From the NCBI GenBank assembly GCA_030539295.1, contig JAUNSJ010000002.1, forward strand, positions 186,001-250,000: a stretch of DNA of 64,000 nt, written 5' to 3'. The notes below the pieces were generated by a model. The model was not told the DNA's origin. It did not search any database and saw only the letters and a list, made by a program, of their open reading frames with translations. Below, piece by piece: positions 41,968-50,864 of this stretch; position 1 is the first letter of the stretch; the number at the start of each line of letters is the position of its first letter. Made by a program: the position numbers and the translations under genes. The DNA is from Planctomycetia bacterium. Its GTDB lineage: Bacteria > Planctomycetota > Planctomycetia > Pirellulales > Thermoguttaceae.

Positions 41968-43251
41968 CTAGGCAATCTTGTTCAAAGGTTCCGTTACGGG
42001 CAGGAGGGGCCGTTCCCCCCGCACGACTTCGCCGGTCACAACGTAGCGACTACCGTTCGGACGCTCCGGCAGTTCGAACATGGGTTCCAGCATGACCGAC
42101 TCCATGATCGACCGCAACCCGCGTGCCCCGGTCTTACGCTCAAGAGCTTTACGAGCCACGGCGAGCAGAGCGTCATTCGTAAACTCGAGCTGGGCATTCT
42201 CCATGCGAAACAGCTTTTGATACTGCCGTACCAGCGCGTTTTTCGGTTCACTCAAAACATTGATCAAGGCGTTTTCATCCAGCGGTGACAGGGCCGCAAC
42301 GACCGGCAGTCGCCCCACCAGTTCCGGGATAAGACCGAATTCGTGGATGTCGTCCGCGACGACACGACTCAGATATTCCACTTCCTTCTCTTCCGCCGTG
42401 ACCGCTCGCGACTGACCAAATCCGATCGATTTCTTACCCAATCGATTGCTGATGATGTCTTCTATCCCGACGAACGTTCCGCCGCAGATAAAGAGTATAT
42501 TCGTCGTATTGACTTGGATGTACTGCTGTTCCGGGTGCTTACGCCCTCCTTGGGGCGGTACGTTCGCGACCGTTCCTTCGAGCATCTTCAGCAGTGCCTG
42601 TTGCACGCCTTCTCCCGAAACGTCGCGCGTTATCGAGACATTTTGGTTCGTCTTGCCGATCTTATCGATCTCATCAATATAAATGATTCCACGCTGGGCC
42701 GCCTCAATATCGAAATCGGCCGCGTGCAGGAGTTTCAGCAGAAGATTTTCTACGTCCTCACCGACGTAACCCGCTTCTGTCAACGTTGTTGCGTCGCCAA
42801 TGGCAAACGGAACGTCCAGAATACGGGCCAGGGTTTGCGCCAAAAGCGTCTTACCGCACCCGGTCGGCCCGAGCAGCAGAACGTTCGACTTCTCAATCTG
42901 GACGTCATCCCGCTCAAAATCGTTGATCAGACGCTTGTAATGATTATGGACTGCCACGGCCAGCACTTTTTTCGCCTGTTCCTGACCCACGACGTAATCG
43001 TCCAACTGCCCAACGATTTCTCGCGGCGAAGGGATTCGCGAAAAGGGTTTGCCCGCTCCCTGACGTCGCTTCTTCTCTTCCGCCAGTATGGTCTGACATA
43101 GCGAAATGCATTCACTGCAAATATAGACCTGGTTCGGTCCTTCCACCAGAGGTCCAACTTCTTTATTACTCTTGCGGCAGAAGGAACAATACGCCATTCG
43201 TTTTGTTCCGCTTGTATTCTTATCGGCACCGTTTTCTCGATCCGAGGGCAT
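41968..43251 (-). CDS. clpX: ATP-dependent Clp protease ATP-binding subunit ClpX
   Basis: A 427-residue protein. The start at 43251 is preceded by GGAAGG at eight bases; earlier in-frame starts (43257, 43260) are too close to it. The N-terminal zinc-binding domain has [17 protein letters not shown] and [10 protein letters not shown]. Walker A is GPTGCGKT, Walker B is [11 protein letters not shown], and [17 protein letters not shown] and sensor motifs are present. It unfolds substrates for ClpP; no clpP lies in the window. It starts a transcript with the TPR protein and response regulator. A basic tail of the usual RKH loop type is present. Confidence 0.95.
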   Translation of the reverse strand: MPSDRENGADKNTSGTKRMAYCSFCRKSNKEVGPLVEGPNQVYICSECISLCQTILAEEKKRRQGAGKPFSRIPSPREIVGQLDDYVVGQEQAKKVLAVAVHNHYKRLINDFERDDVQIEKSNVLLLGPTGCGKTLLAQTLARILDVPFAIGDATTLTEAGYVGEDVENLLLKLLHAADFDIEAAQRGIIYIDEIDKIGKTNQNVSITRDVSGEGVQQALLKMLEGTVANVPPQGGRKHPEQQYIQVNTTNILFICGGTFVGIEDIISNRLGKKSIGFGQSRAVTAEEKEVEYLSRVVADDIHEFGLIPELVGRLPVVAALSPLDENALINVLSEPKNALVRQYQKLFRMENAQLEFTNDALLAVARKALERKTGARGLRSIMESVMLEPMFELPERPNGSRYVVTGEVVRGERPLLPVTEPLNKIA

Positions 43252-43260
43252 GTCCATCAC

Positions 43261-43921
43261 CTTCCATTATATCGTCTTGCGTTTGCTTGTCTTGGTTGTC
43301 CATTCGATGGGCGCTGATTTTACCGCGGAGACTCCCACGCGGGGCCGCGGGGAAAGTCGTTCCCTTCCGGCTCACGTTTGTACCCGGTAAAATCGTTCGG
43401 CCTCATGCCGAAACTTTCTCTTTCATCGACGTTTTCATCCTTCCTCTTTGGGAAAGCTTTCCTTGTCCTTTCTCTCGTTGTTATTACTATACTTTATGTT
43501 GTATATCCACTTTAGCTTCTTTGTCTATTTTTTATATTCTATCTATTTTTATTAATAACAGGCTCCGCACTCCCGGAGACCCGCCAGTTCTATTATTATA
43601 GACACTTTTCGGCAGAAAGGAACCTTTTGAGTGAAATTTTTAGTTTATTTTATTCTATGGGCCTTATTTGTTTGGATTTTGTTGGTCTTTTTCGAAAAAA
43701 TGCCGTTATTTTGTCGACTTTGTGGGAATAAAAAGGAGGCGATTCGGAGAAGTTTCTTGCCTAACCCAGAAAGTAAGCCTCGGACATATTGACATAAAAG
43801 TCTCCCGTGTTAATCTTTATTGTAAAGTTTCGCGTGAGGGTCGCATTACGACAAAATTCTCCGGGCGTGGTTTTTGTCAGGAGGAAAAGCGGGAAATTCA
43901 CTAACAGGTAAGAAGAGAAAA
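43261..43921. other. intergenic region between divergent clpX and mrp
   Basis: 661 bases that must hold promoters for both genes. The GC-rich part (about 43320-43410) and an A/T-rich part (43490-43780) hold no frame I trust and no RNA gene I recognise. The best promoter candidate is listed separately at 43789-43816. Confidence 0.5.
43789..43816 (+). promoter_or_regulatory. putative mrp promoter
   Basis: TTGACA (43789-43794), 16-base spacer, TAATCT (43811-43816). The start codon is about 106 bases downstream. Confidence 0.42.
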
Positions 43922-44740
43922 ATGAGCGAGAACTGTAATCACAATTGTGAATCGTGTCAGGAAGAGTGTGCAAGCAAAGCCCATATGCCGCAGAAAGTGG
44001 AACTGGGGGCCAGCAGCACCGTAAAAAAGGTTTTTGGCGTTGTAAGTGGAAAAGGGGGAGTCGGCAAGTCGCTGGTCACCTCGCTCCTGGCGGTCGAATT
44101 ATGTCGCAAGGGGCTTTCAACGGCCATTCTGGATGCCGATATTACCGGGCCTTCCATTCCGAAAATCTTCGGACTGAAGGAGAAAGTCTTTGCCGGTGAG
44201 AATGGTCTTATTCCCATAACTTCGGCCGGCGGGATTCGGATTATGTCGGCCAACTCCCTGCTGGAAAACGAAACGGACCCACTTGTCTGGCGCGGACCTC
44301 TGATCGCCGGGACAATTTGCCAACTTTGGTCGGAAACCGATTGGGGCAATGTTGACCGGCTCCTGGTCGATATGCCACCGGGAACTGGTGACGTCCCGCT
44401 CACCGTGTTTCAATCGCTCCCGGTCGATGGCATTATTGTCGTGACCTCGCCTCAAGAGCTTGTGGGCATGATTGTCGAAAAAGCCATAAAGATGGCCAAT
44501 ATTATGAATGTCCCTGTTCTCGGTATTGTCGAGAATATGTCCTGGTTCCAGTGCCCGGAGTGCGGCTCGCGATATTCTCTCTTTGGCGAGAGCCAGGTCG
44601 CACGCGTCGCCGAGCAATTCAATATTAAAACCACCGCTTGCATTCCCATGATGCCCGACATGGCCAAGCTGTGTGACCAGGGACGCATTGAAGTTTTTCA
44701 GGGTGATTGGCTTAAGCCCCTGCTCGACGTTCTGCAATAA
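43922..44740 (+). CDS. mrp: Mrp/NBP35-family Fe-S carrier P-loop ATPase
   Basis: A 272-residue protein. The start at 43922 follows AGAAGAG. A Cys-rich N-terminal head (NCNHNCESCQEEC) precedes the deviant Walker A GKGGVGKS, followed by LDADITGPSIPKIFG, and DMPPGTGD. Near the C-terminus the CPECG pair can bind an Fe-S cluster between monomers. These proteins help assemble or carry iron-sulfur clusters. The N-terminal Cys head is like NBP35/Nubp and unlike the DUF59 head of many Mrp. It is followed by a strong terminator, so it is monocistronic. Confidence 0.9.
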   Translation: MSENCNHNCESCQEECASKAHMPQKVELGASSTVKKVFGVVSGKGGVGKSLVTSLLAVELCRKGLSTAILDADITGPSIPKIFGLKEKVFAGENGLIPITSAGGIRIMSANSLLENETDPLVWRGPLIAGTICQLWSETDWGNVDRLLVDMPPGTGDVPLTVFQSLPVDGIIVVTSPQELVGMIVEKAIKMANIMNVPVLGIVENMSWFQCPECGSRYSLFGESQVARVAEQFNIKTTACIPMMPDMAKLCDQGRIEVFQGDWLKPLLDVLQ

Positions 44741-44783
44741 AATGACGTCTAGCGGTAAGAAGAAAACTCATTTTTTCCATAAG

Positions 44784-44826
44784 GGACCAGGTTCGATTCC
44801 TTGACCAGCGAACCTGGTCCGTAGAT
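44784..44826 (+). terminator. strong intrinsic terminator after mrp
   Basis: GGACCAGGTTCG (44784-44795) and CGAACCTGGTCC (44809-44820) form a perfect 12-bp stem, followed by GTAGATTTTT. It lies 43 bases after the mrp stop. The GTTCGATTCC in its loop region looks like a tRNA T-arm but no tRNA is present. Confidence 0.75.
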
Positions 44827-44866
44827 TTTTGTGATACACTGTTGCAGCCGAGGGGAGGACGGGAAA

Positions 44867-47317
44867 ATGAAGCGACCTGTAGCGGATGAGTCGATTAATT
44901 TACATGGCCTGGCGCCCGACGTCGCCCTTTTGCGCGTGCGAAACAAATGTCAGGAGCCTGGTATGAAGGGACATACCCTGCTCGTGATTCATGGTTACGG
45001 GCAGGGTATTCTTCGCGAACGTGTTCGTAATTGGGGGCAAAGTTCCTTACTGGTAAAAACGATGTGGCCCGGTGAGCAGTACAATTTGCCGGGGGGCGGC
45101 GGCGTGACCCTGTTCTTTCTTTCGCTCCTGTTCTGTCTGATGGCCTGCCTTGTTGACTGTGTCATCGCCACGTCCGAGACTCCCGCGGCCGAGACGTCGG
45201 ACACGATCGCTGCCGCGGAAACGAAGTCGCCTGTCTTTCTAATAGAGATTCCACTTCCGGTGACCGCTGAATGTAACGCGAATTTACGACGTTCTCTCGC
45301 CTCCGCGTTCGATCGTGACTTCAAGGAGAAGGAGCATGCGTCCAATGTTGACCCCGTTATTGTCTTTCGGTTCCGAACCGCGCCGGGGGAAGAGGAACAC
45401 GCCAAGACGACTCTCTTTGGCGACGCATTTGAGCTGGCTCGCTTTCTTCGCGGGAAGCAGTTTGCCCCTGGCGGTAAGAATTCCTTTCGGACCATTGCCT
45501 GGATAAGTGGCCCGCTGGCGGGACATGCATTATTACCGGCTCTGGCCTGTGACGAACTGATTGTGGGGGCCGAGTGTGCCTTGGGACCCGCTTCGCTTAA
45601 TGACTCACTTCCCACCGAGGCGGAACGAAGTGCCTATCGTGAAATGACCACGAAAAAGGGGTGTGAGTCTCTGCTTGATGCCTGGCTTAATCCGGCGTTA
45701 AAACTGTATGAATATGAATCGGATACCGGCCACGGCTTTCTGGTGGGCGACTCTCTGGCGGCCGCAACTCCGCAAGGCATGGCTTTTCTGACAGAACCGG
45801 TGGAATACGCCTATCCCTTGGGCCGGGGCGTCTTTGCGGGCGCAGAATTACGACGCGTTGGGCTGGTTGACCGAACGTTGGATACATCTGGCGACGAGGA
45901 ATCCCTGGCCGACTTTGTAGCGGCCGTTCCCGGCGTTGACGGGCAGGTCACACGCGTGCCACTGCTGGCGACAGTACGACCGGGCGTAATACGGATTTTC
46001 GGGACTCTCGGCCCGGCCATGATGGCACAGATCCAGAGAAAAATCCTTGACGCGTTCGAGACCAGTCAGGTGAATTGTCTGATTCTGGAGATTGAATCTC
46101 CTGGCGGGTCGCTTACCGACGCGTTGAACTTGGGAAATTATCTTGTTAATGAAATTGACCACGGCACCGTGCGCGTCATCGGTTACGTTCCGAACGAAGC
46201 CCGAGGCGACGCCGCTATTCTGGCGCTCTCCTGTGACGAACTCTACGTGGGTGAGCATGCTATTCTGGGCGGGGCAGGGGCCGCCGTGCCTGACCCAACG
46301 GAACTGGAGGCCGCATCCCGCACGATTGCCGAATCGTGGGCGCCCCGCTCCGGACGCAATCCCTCTCTTGCCACGGCCATGCTGTCATCACGTTCCCCGC
46401 TACGCCAGTACCGCAACCGCGTCAGTGGCAAGGTCGACTGGTTTACCGAGAGCCTCTATCAGCAGGCGGGGGACCGCGACCAGTGGCAGCCGGGCGAGGT
46501 TGTCGTGGGCCAGGGGTATCTGTTTCAGACCAAAGGTAAGGAAGCAGTTACTTTCCGCATGGCCGAGGGAACCGTAAGGAGCTTTAGTGAACTATGTTCC
46601 GTCTGTGGGATTGGCAAGGAACCGCTGGTCGTGCAACCGCACTGGGTGGATGTCTTTCTGCAAGGACTGGCCAGTCCGCTCTGGTCGGGTATCTTGCTGT
46701 CCCTGGCTTTTGCTCTGTTATATATAGAAGCGAATTCACCGGGCCTTGGCTTTGCCGGAATGTTTGCCGCTCTGTTTCTTATTCTCTTCTTTTGGGCCAA
46801 TCTCCTCGGTGGGACGGCCGGGTGGTTAGAGGTCCTCCTCCTGCTCTTCGGGGCCATACTCGTACTCTTGGAGATTTTCGTTATTCCCGGTTTTGGTCTG
46901 ACCGGCGTTCTTGGCGGCGCGTGTATGCTTATTGCACTCGTCCTGGCGACTCAAACCTTTGTCATTCCTCGCAATTTCTACCAGTGGGAACAATTTCGCA
47001 ACTCGCTGCTGATGTTGTGCATTGTTGGCGTGGGGACGCTCGCGGTTGCTGTGACGGGATTTCGTACCTTGCTCACGCGATTTTCTCTGCCGCCCGGTGA
47101 GCCGACTTCGCCGCAAAGTTCGCAAGAGGAGCGACTTACGCCTGGACAACGCGGCCGAACGACTTCCCCTTGTCTCCCTGCCGGCAAGGCCCGGTTTGGT
47201 GACAACTGGGTCAGTGTCCTGGCCGAGGACGCCGTTCCTGTACCGGCCGACACCCCGGTGGAGATTGTGCGGATTAGCGGTAATCAGATTACCGTGCGCC
47301 CCGTCAAGCCTTGGTAG
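44867..47317 (+). CDS. Smr-domain plus NfeD/ClpP-like membrane protein fusion
   Basis: An 816-residue protein; GGAGG precedes the ATG at 44867. The first 80 residues look like a Smr domain: INLHGLAPDVALLRVRNKC, then LLVIHGYGQGILRERVRN and a GGGGVTLFF end. A helix (LFFLSLLFCLMACLVDCVIA) directly follows. Then two SppA/ClpP-like domains (IEIPLPV... and FGTLGPAMMAQI...VNCLILEIESPGGSLTDA), three to four helices (LWSGILLSLAFALLYI, LFLILFFWAN, WLEVLLLLFGAILVLLEIFVIPG) and an OB-fold NfeD tail (WVSVLAEDAVPVPADTPVEIV). The nucleophile segment AASAG is replaced by ARGDA, and the first domain has PLAGHA, so peptidase activity is doubtful. NfeD proteins organise membrane microdomains. The Smr part is known from mismatch-repair or RNA-processing nucleases. 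Confidence 0.8.
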   Translation: MKRPVADESINLHGLAPDVALLRVRNKCQEPGMKGHTLLVIHGYGQGILRERVRNWGQSSLLVKTMWPGEQYNLPGGGGVTLFFLSLLFCLMACLVDCVIATSETPAAETSDTIAAAETKSPVFLIEIPLPVTAECNANLRRSLASAFDRDFKEKEHASNVDPVIVFRFRTAPGEEEHAKTTLFGDAFELARFLRGKQFAPGGKNSFRTIAWISGPLAGHALLPALACDELIVGAECALGPASLNDSLPTEAERSAYREMTTKKGCESLLDAWLNPALKLYEYESDTGHGFLVGDSLAAATPQGMAFLTEPVEYAYPLGRGVFAGAELRRVGLVDRTLDTSGDEESLADFVAAVPGVDGQVTRVPLLATVRPGVIRIFGTLGPAMMAQIQRKILDAFETSQVNCLILEIESPGGSLTDALNLGNYLVNEIDHGTVRVIGYVPNEARGDAAILALSCDELYVGEHAILGGAGAAVPDPTELEAASRTIAESWAPRSGRNPSLATAMLSSRSPLRQYRNRVSGKVDWFTESLYQQAGDRDQWQPGEVVVGQGYLFQTKGKEAVTFRMAEGTVRSFSELCSVCGIGKEPLVVQPHWVDVFLQGLASPLWSGILLSLAFALLYIEANSPGLGFAGMFAALFLILFFWANLLGGTAGWLEVLLLLFGAILVLLEIFVIPGFGLTGVLGGACMLIALVLATQTFVIPRNFYQWEQFRNSLLMLCIVGVGTLAVAVTGFRTLLTRFSLPPGEPTSPQSSQEERLTPGQRGRTTSPCLPAGKARFGDNWVSVLAEDAVPVPADTPVEIVRISGNQITVRPVKPW

Positions 47318-47329
47318 TTCATTTCCAGG

Positions 47330-47352
47330 GCCGCGCGCCTTACGCGGCTTTT
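47330..47352 (+). terminator. intrinsic terminator after the NfeD gene
   Basis: GCCGCG (47330-47335) and CGCGGC (47343-47348) form a 6-bp GC stem with a seven-base loop, followed by TTTT. It lies between the convergent NfeD and ydjC genes and touches the ydjC stop. Confidence 0.6.
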
Positions 47353-48313
47353 ACACGTCGGAAAAGGACCCGAACTTCAGATTGTATTTCGCAAGGAACG
47401 GTTCGTAGACCTGCCGTGCCTGTAAGGCATTCCATTCCCGAAGACGCTGCGCGGATGTGGCAAACTTGCGGTCGGCACTCGAATAGACTTCGGACTTGAA
47501 ATCTTCAGGACGGCAGTTCCACGGATGAAGATTGATTTCAAATCGTTTTAATCCGGTACGTTGCGACAGGTTTGGGATGACTCGCAGAATTCTCGTAACC
47601 GTTTGCGTATCCACATGCCCGGTATCAAGAATACCGAAATAGCCGCAGGTTGCCGACGGTAAGGACGTTCGTGACCGGGCCAGTAGTGAGTCGAGAATCA
47701 TTTTCTTCGCCGGACCGCCGGGAAACCGCTTTACCGCTGTGGTCAGGAATCTCGCCACCGACCCATAATTTTCATGTGGCTCTCGCAAGAGGAGTCCGGC
47801 TCGCTCCGCCTCCGCGGCCAACAGGTTCGTAATGCCGGGCAAAACGTGGATATGCTGATGGGAATCGATGTGGTCGGCCGTTAGCCCCTGCTGCGTCAGT
47901 AGTGTCCTGAAACGCGATGCCTGTGCCGTAAACTCAATTTGTATCTGACGATACGCTTCCGCCTTCGTTCGAGGCGAACAGAGAAGTTTGAGCAAAGAAA
48001 GGAATCCGTGGCGAAACCGTCCCTGGACGTCGGTTAAAAGCGGAATCTCACCCGGCGACGACACCGACTGACCGCTCGTCAGACAGAAGTGCAGGCCCAG
48101 GCCCGGTACCAGGTCCGACCGACTGACCTTGAGCTGACCCAACGATTCCAGACCCGCTCGCGCTCCAGGCATGCCCACCATGACCGAGATCGAACGAAGT
48201 AAGCCGCACGGCAAGACGCTCATCATCGAAGCATTGACCGATTCCGATAACCCAAAGTCGTCGCCATTAAAAATGATCGTGCACGGTTCTCGCGTTGAGG
48301 ATAGGGCCGTCAT
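47351..48313 (-). CDS. ChbG/YdjC-family carbohydrate deacetylase
   Basis: A 320-residue TIM-barrel-like protein. Metal-binding motifs: NGDDFGLSESVN (Asp-Asp), GLHFCLTSG and DHIDSHQHIHVLP (His pair). The C-terminal INLHPWN is another family element. Members (ChbG, HpnK) remove acetyl groups from N-acetylated sugars such as chitooligosaccharide or lipid-linked sugars. It begins three bases after the stop of the GT2 gene, so they act together. This suggests a polyprenyl- or lipid-linked amino sugar is made, then deacetylated. No signal peptide, hence cytosolic. Confidence 0.85.
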   Translation of the reverse strand: MTALSSTREPCTIIFNGDDFGLSESVNASMMSVLPCGLLRSISVMVGMPGARAGLESLGQLKVSRSDLVPGLGLHFCLTSGQSVSSPGEIPLLTDVQGRFRHGFLSLLKLLCSPRTKAEAYRQIQIEFTAQASRFRTLLTQQGLTADHIDSHQHIHVLPGITNLLAAEAERAGLLLREPHENYGSVARFLTTAVKRFPGGPAKKMILDSLLARSRTSLPSATCGYFGILDTGHVDTQTVTRILRVIPNLSQRTGLKRFEINLHPWNCRPEDFKSEVYSSADRKFATSAQRLREWNALQARQVYEPFLAKYNLKFGSFSDV

Positions 48314-48316
48314 AAA

Positions 48317-49480
48317 CTACGCCCGGCGCTGCATGGATAGGTGACTTTCACAACGAACCGAGGATAGGGTCATTTCCGAATCGTCTGGTTCTGCCGCGAT
48401 GGATGCTTCTGATTCTGACGCGGCGGCCAGCAGTGAACTTTCGCACAACGCGTCCGTGGTGTCCAGATTGCCTGATCGGCCAACAATATAGCGTGGTCGG
48501 TGCTTGACTTCGTCGTAAATCCTGCCGATATATTCACCTATGATACCCAGCGAAATAAGAACAGCCCCGCCGAGGAACAGATTTACCATGAACAGACTGG
48601 TCCATCCGGGAGTGACCGGGCCCCAGACGAAGTACTGAAAAATTGCCCAGAGACCATAGGGCAGCAGACTGGCAATGAGGACCAGGCCCAGCAAGGCAAT
48701 CCACCGGAGTGGTTTAACGGAGAAACTGAAGATCCCGTCCAGCGCCAAAGCAATCAGCTTGCGTGTGGAAAATGAGGGTACCCCTGCGTGACGCTCGTTG
48801 CATTGGTACGGAATGGTCGTTTGTCGAAAGCCGAGCCAGGCGATTTGCGCACGAATAAAACGCGAATGTTCTGGCATGTTATTGAGTATATTAACGACCC
48901 TGCGGTCCATGAGCCGAAAGTCGGACACTCCCTGCTGGATTCGTACATCGGAGAGCATATTCATCACCTGATAGAACAGGGCCGAAGTGCTCCTCTTGAT
49001 GTAACCTATTTCGCGGCCGTAGTTTCGAATCGTATTGACCACATGAAAGCCACGCTCCCACTGTTCTACAAGCACGCCGATCATTTCCGCCGGCTGCTGT
49101 AAGTCGGCATCCATAACAATAACGGCGTCGCCCTTCGCCGATTCAAGACCCGCTGTTATGGCCATTTGATTGCCGAAGTTCCGCGAAAAGGAGACGTATT
49201 TTACACGATGGTCGCGCTCCGCAAGTGATTCCAGTTGCGACAATGTCCCATCCTGACTCCCGTCGTCTATAAAGATAAGCTCCCACGAATAGGCCAGCGA
49301 CTCCAGTACCGGCCTGACATATTCGTAAAACGCCGCAATATTCGCTTCCTCATTGTAGGCTGGTACGACTAAAGTGATGGTTTTTCCAGCGATCCCTTTA
49401 TGTTCTCCCACTTTGGTGTCAGAGAGCATGCTTCGGACTTGATATTTCGAAATGCGCTGTTCCTTCATCCCAATCCCCAT
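48317..49480 (-). CDS. GT2 polyprenyl-phosphate glycosyltransferase (GtrB/DPM-like)
   Basis: About 387 residues from the ATG at 49480; the start is uncertain because no clear ribosome site is seen and Met at 49468 or upstream is also possible. GT-A domain: TLVVPAYNEEANIAAF, IFIDDGSQDGT, MDADLQQPAEMI (DxD) and RNFGNQMAITAGL. Two C-terminal helices (LRWIALLGLVLIASLLPYGL; LFLGGAVLISLGIIGEY) anchor it, as in GtrB/ArnC/dolichyl-phosphate mannose synthases. It transfers a sugar from a nucleotide donor to a polyprenyl phosphate at the cytoplasmic face. The partner is the deacetylase directly downstream. Confidence 0.88.
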   Translation of the reverse strand: MGIGMKEQRISKYQVRSMLSDTKVGEHKGIAGKTITLVVPAYNEEANIAAFYEYVRPVLESLAYSWELIFIDDGSQDGTLSQLESLAERDHRVKYVSFSRNFGNQMAITAGLESAKGDAVIVMDADLQQPAEMIGVLVEQWERGFHVVNTIRNYGREIGYIKRSTSALFYQVMNMLSDVRIQQGVSDFRLMDRRVVNILNNMPEHSRFIRAQIAWLGFRQTTIPYQCNERHAGVPSFSTRKLIALALDGIFSFSVKPLRWIALLGLVLIASLLPYGLWAIFQYFVWGPVTPGWTSLFMVNLFLGGAVLISLGIIGEYIGRIYDEVKHRPRYIVGRSGNLDTTDALCESSLLAAASESEASIAAEPDDSEMTLSSVRCESHLSMQRRA

Positions 49481-49671
49481 TATTATTGAATCCGTTCTTG
49501 TGACCATTTCGTTTGGACTTTTCCCTTCGACCGGCGAGGAAATTCCTGTCCATGAATAATTTTCAGATATCATTGTAACATGTTTCCCGCTCCGGGTCAA
49601 TAGGTTTTTTTCTTCGACTTGATGTGTCGTTTTGTGTCGTTTTATTACACTTTTTTGACGTCATTTTCAAC

Positions 49672-49699
49672 TTGTTTTTTCTGTAAAGCGAATTACAAT
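49672..49699 (+). promoter_or_regulatory. putative promoter of locus B
   Basis: TTGTTT (49672-49677), 16-base spacer, TACAAT (49694-49699). The aldolase start is at 49817, so the leader would be about 110 bases. TTGACG upstream at 49655 is another -35 candidate. Confidence 0.42.
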
Positions 49700-49816
49700 G
49701 AGTAGAGAGGTTGAGAAATGAGCGGGGCGCCGCGATTTCGATAATTGAGGTTATCCGAGAATCGTCTGGTGCGGAAAATCGAAGGAAACCGGCATAATCG
49801 CAGGACAAGAGACTTA

Positions 49817-50818
49817 ATGACGCAAATGGCAATAACAGAAGGTACAAAGAGACAGGAGCGGCCGGAAGTGACGCCCTGCACGGATTGTCACCCGGAATCG
49901 CAGGTTAATCGCATAGCGGGGATTGTGCCTCCCCTGCTGACTCCGCTTATTGACGACGACTGCCTTGATATTGATGGTTTGCATCTTCAGCTTGACCGAT
50001 TTATCCGCGCAGGGATCCACGGGATTTTTCTGCTCGGTTCGTGCGGGGAAGGACCCAGCTTGAGCTATCGCATTCGTCGTGAGCTGATTCATGAGGTGGC
50101 AAGTCATCTGCAAGGTCGTATGCCGATTTTGGCCGGAGTTTCGGACACGTCCTTTGTCGAGCTTATGCGTATGGCTGACTATGCCGCTCAGGAAGGGGTT
50201 ACGGCCGTCGTTTTAGCTGGCCCCTATTACTATCCGCTTGCGAGCGACGACTTCCTTCGCTATCTGGAAGCGGTGGCGGAACAGTTACCCATTCCCGCTT
50301 TTTTATACAATATGCCTTCACACACGAAACTTTGGTTCCAGCCATCTCTGCTCAAACGTGTGTTAACGCACCCGAAATATATTGGCGTCAAGGACAGTTC
50401 CGGGGATATGAACTATTTTACCCAGGTTGCCACTCTCATGCGAAACTTTCCGGACAAATCGTTGTTTATCGGTTCGGACTTCCTGTTACCGCAGGGACTG
50501 GAAGTCGGCTGTGACGGCGGTATTTGCGGCGGGGCAAATCTTTTCCCAACCCTCTTTGTGGGTTTATACAACGCGTTTCGTCGTAATGATGCGTCCCGAT
50601 TGGCCCTTTTAAAGAAGCAACTTGACTCTCTTAAGCAACTGTATACCTGTTTTGAAGGTGCGTCCTTCTTGAGTACAACGAAAACGGCGCTGTCCCTGCT
50701 CGGTATATGCAGTGACCACTTTGCCGAACCATTTCATTCGCTCAAAGCACAGGAAAAACAAAAAGTACACATGATTCTGGAGCGTATCCAAACGGAATCA
50801 ATTTCAGGAATGATGTAG
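49817..50818 (+). CDS. DapA/NanA-family aldolase, second copy
   Basis: A 333-residue (beta/alpha)8 protein; the start at 49817 has AGGACAAGAG upstream. A Cys-containing N-terminal extension (TPCTDCHPESQ) precedes GIVPPLLTPLIDDD. The substrate loop is GSCGEGPSLS, differing from the GTTGE of the copy at 28372. Catalytic Tyr is in FLYNMPSHTK, Schiff-base Lys192 in YIGVKDSSGD. It is the first gene of locus B, followed by a DUF1559 protein, a sialidase-like protein, a lipoprotein and an esterase. A keto-acid sugar lyase role is inferred from context, not from sequence. Confidence 0.82.
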   Translation: MTQMAITEGTKRQERPEVTPCTDCHPESQVNRIAGIVPPLLTPLIDDDCLDIDGLHLQLDRFIRAGIHGIFLLGSCGEGPSLSYRIRRELIHEVASHLQGRMPILAGVSDTSFVELMRMADYAAQEGVTAVVLAGPYYYPLASDDFLRYLEAVAEQLPIPAFLYNMPSHTKLWFQPSLLKRVLTHPKYIGVKDSSGDMNYFTQVATLMRNFPDKSLFIGSDFLLPQGLEVGCDGGICGGANLFPTLFVGLYNAFRRNDASRLALLKKQLDSLKQLYTCFEGASFLSTTKTALSLLGICSDHFAEPFHSLKAQEKQKVHMILERIQTESISGMM

Positions 50819-50864
50819 AAGCACGTCATTCAAAAACTTTAAAAGTTCGAGGAGGAACCTGATA

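Noticed and set aside
44784..44820. tRNA-like GGTTCGATTCC sequence after mrp
   Set aside because: The sequence is part of a perfect 12-bp terminator stem; no acceptor, D or anticodon arms can be formed around it.
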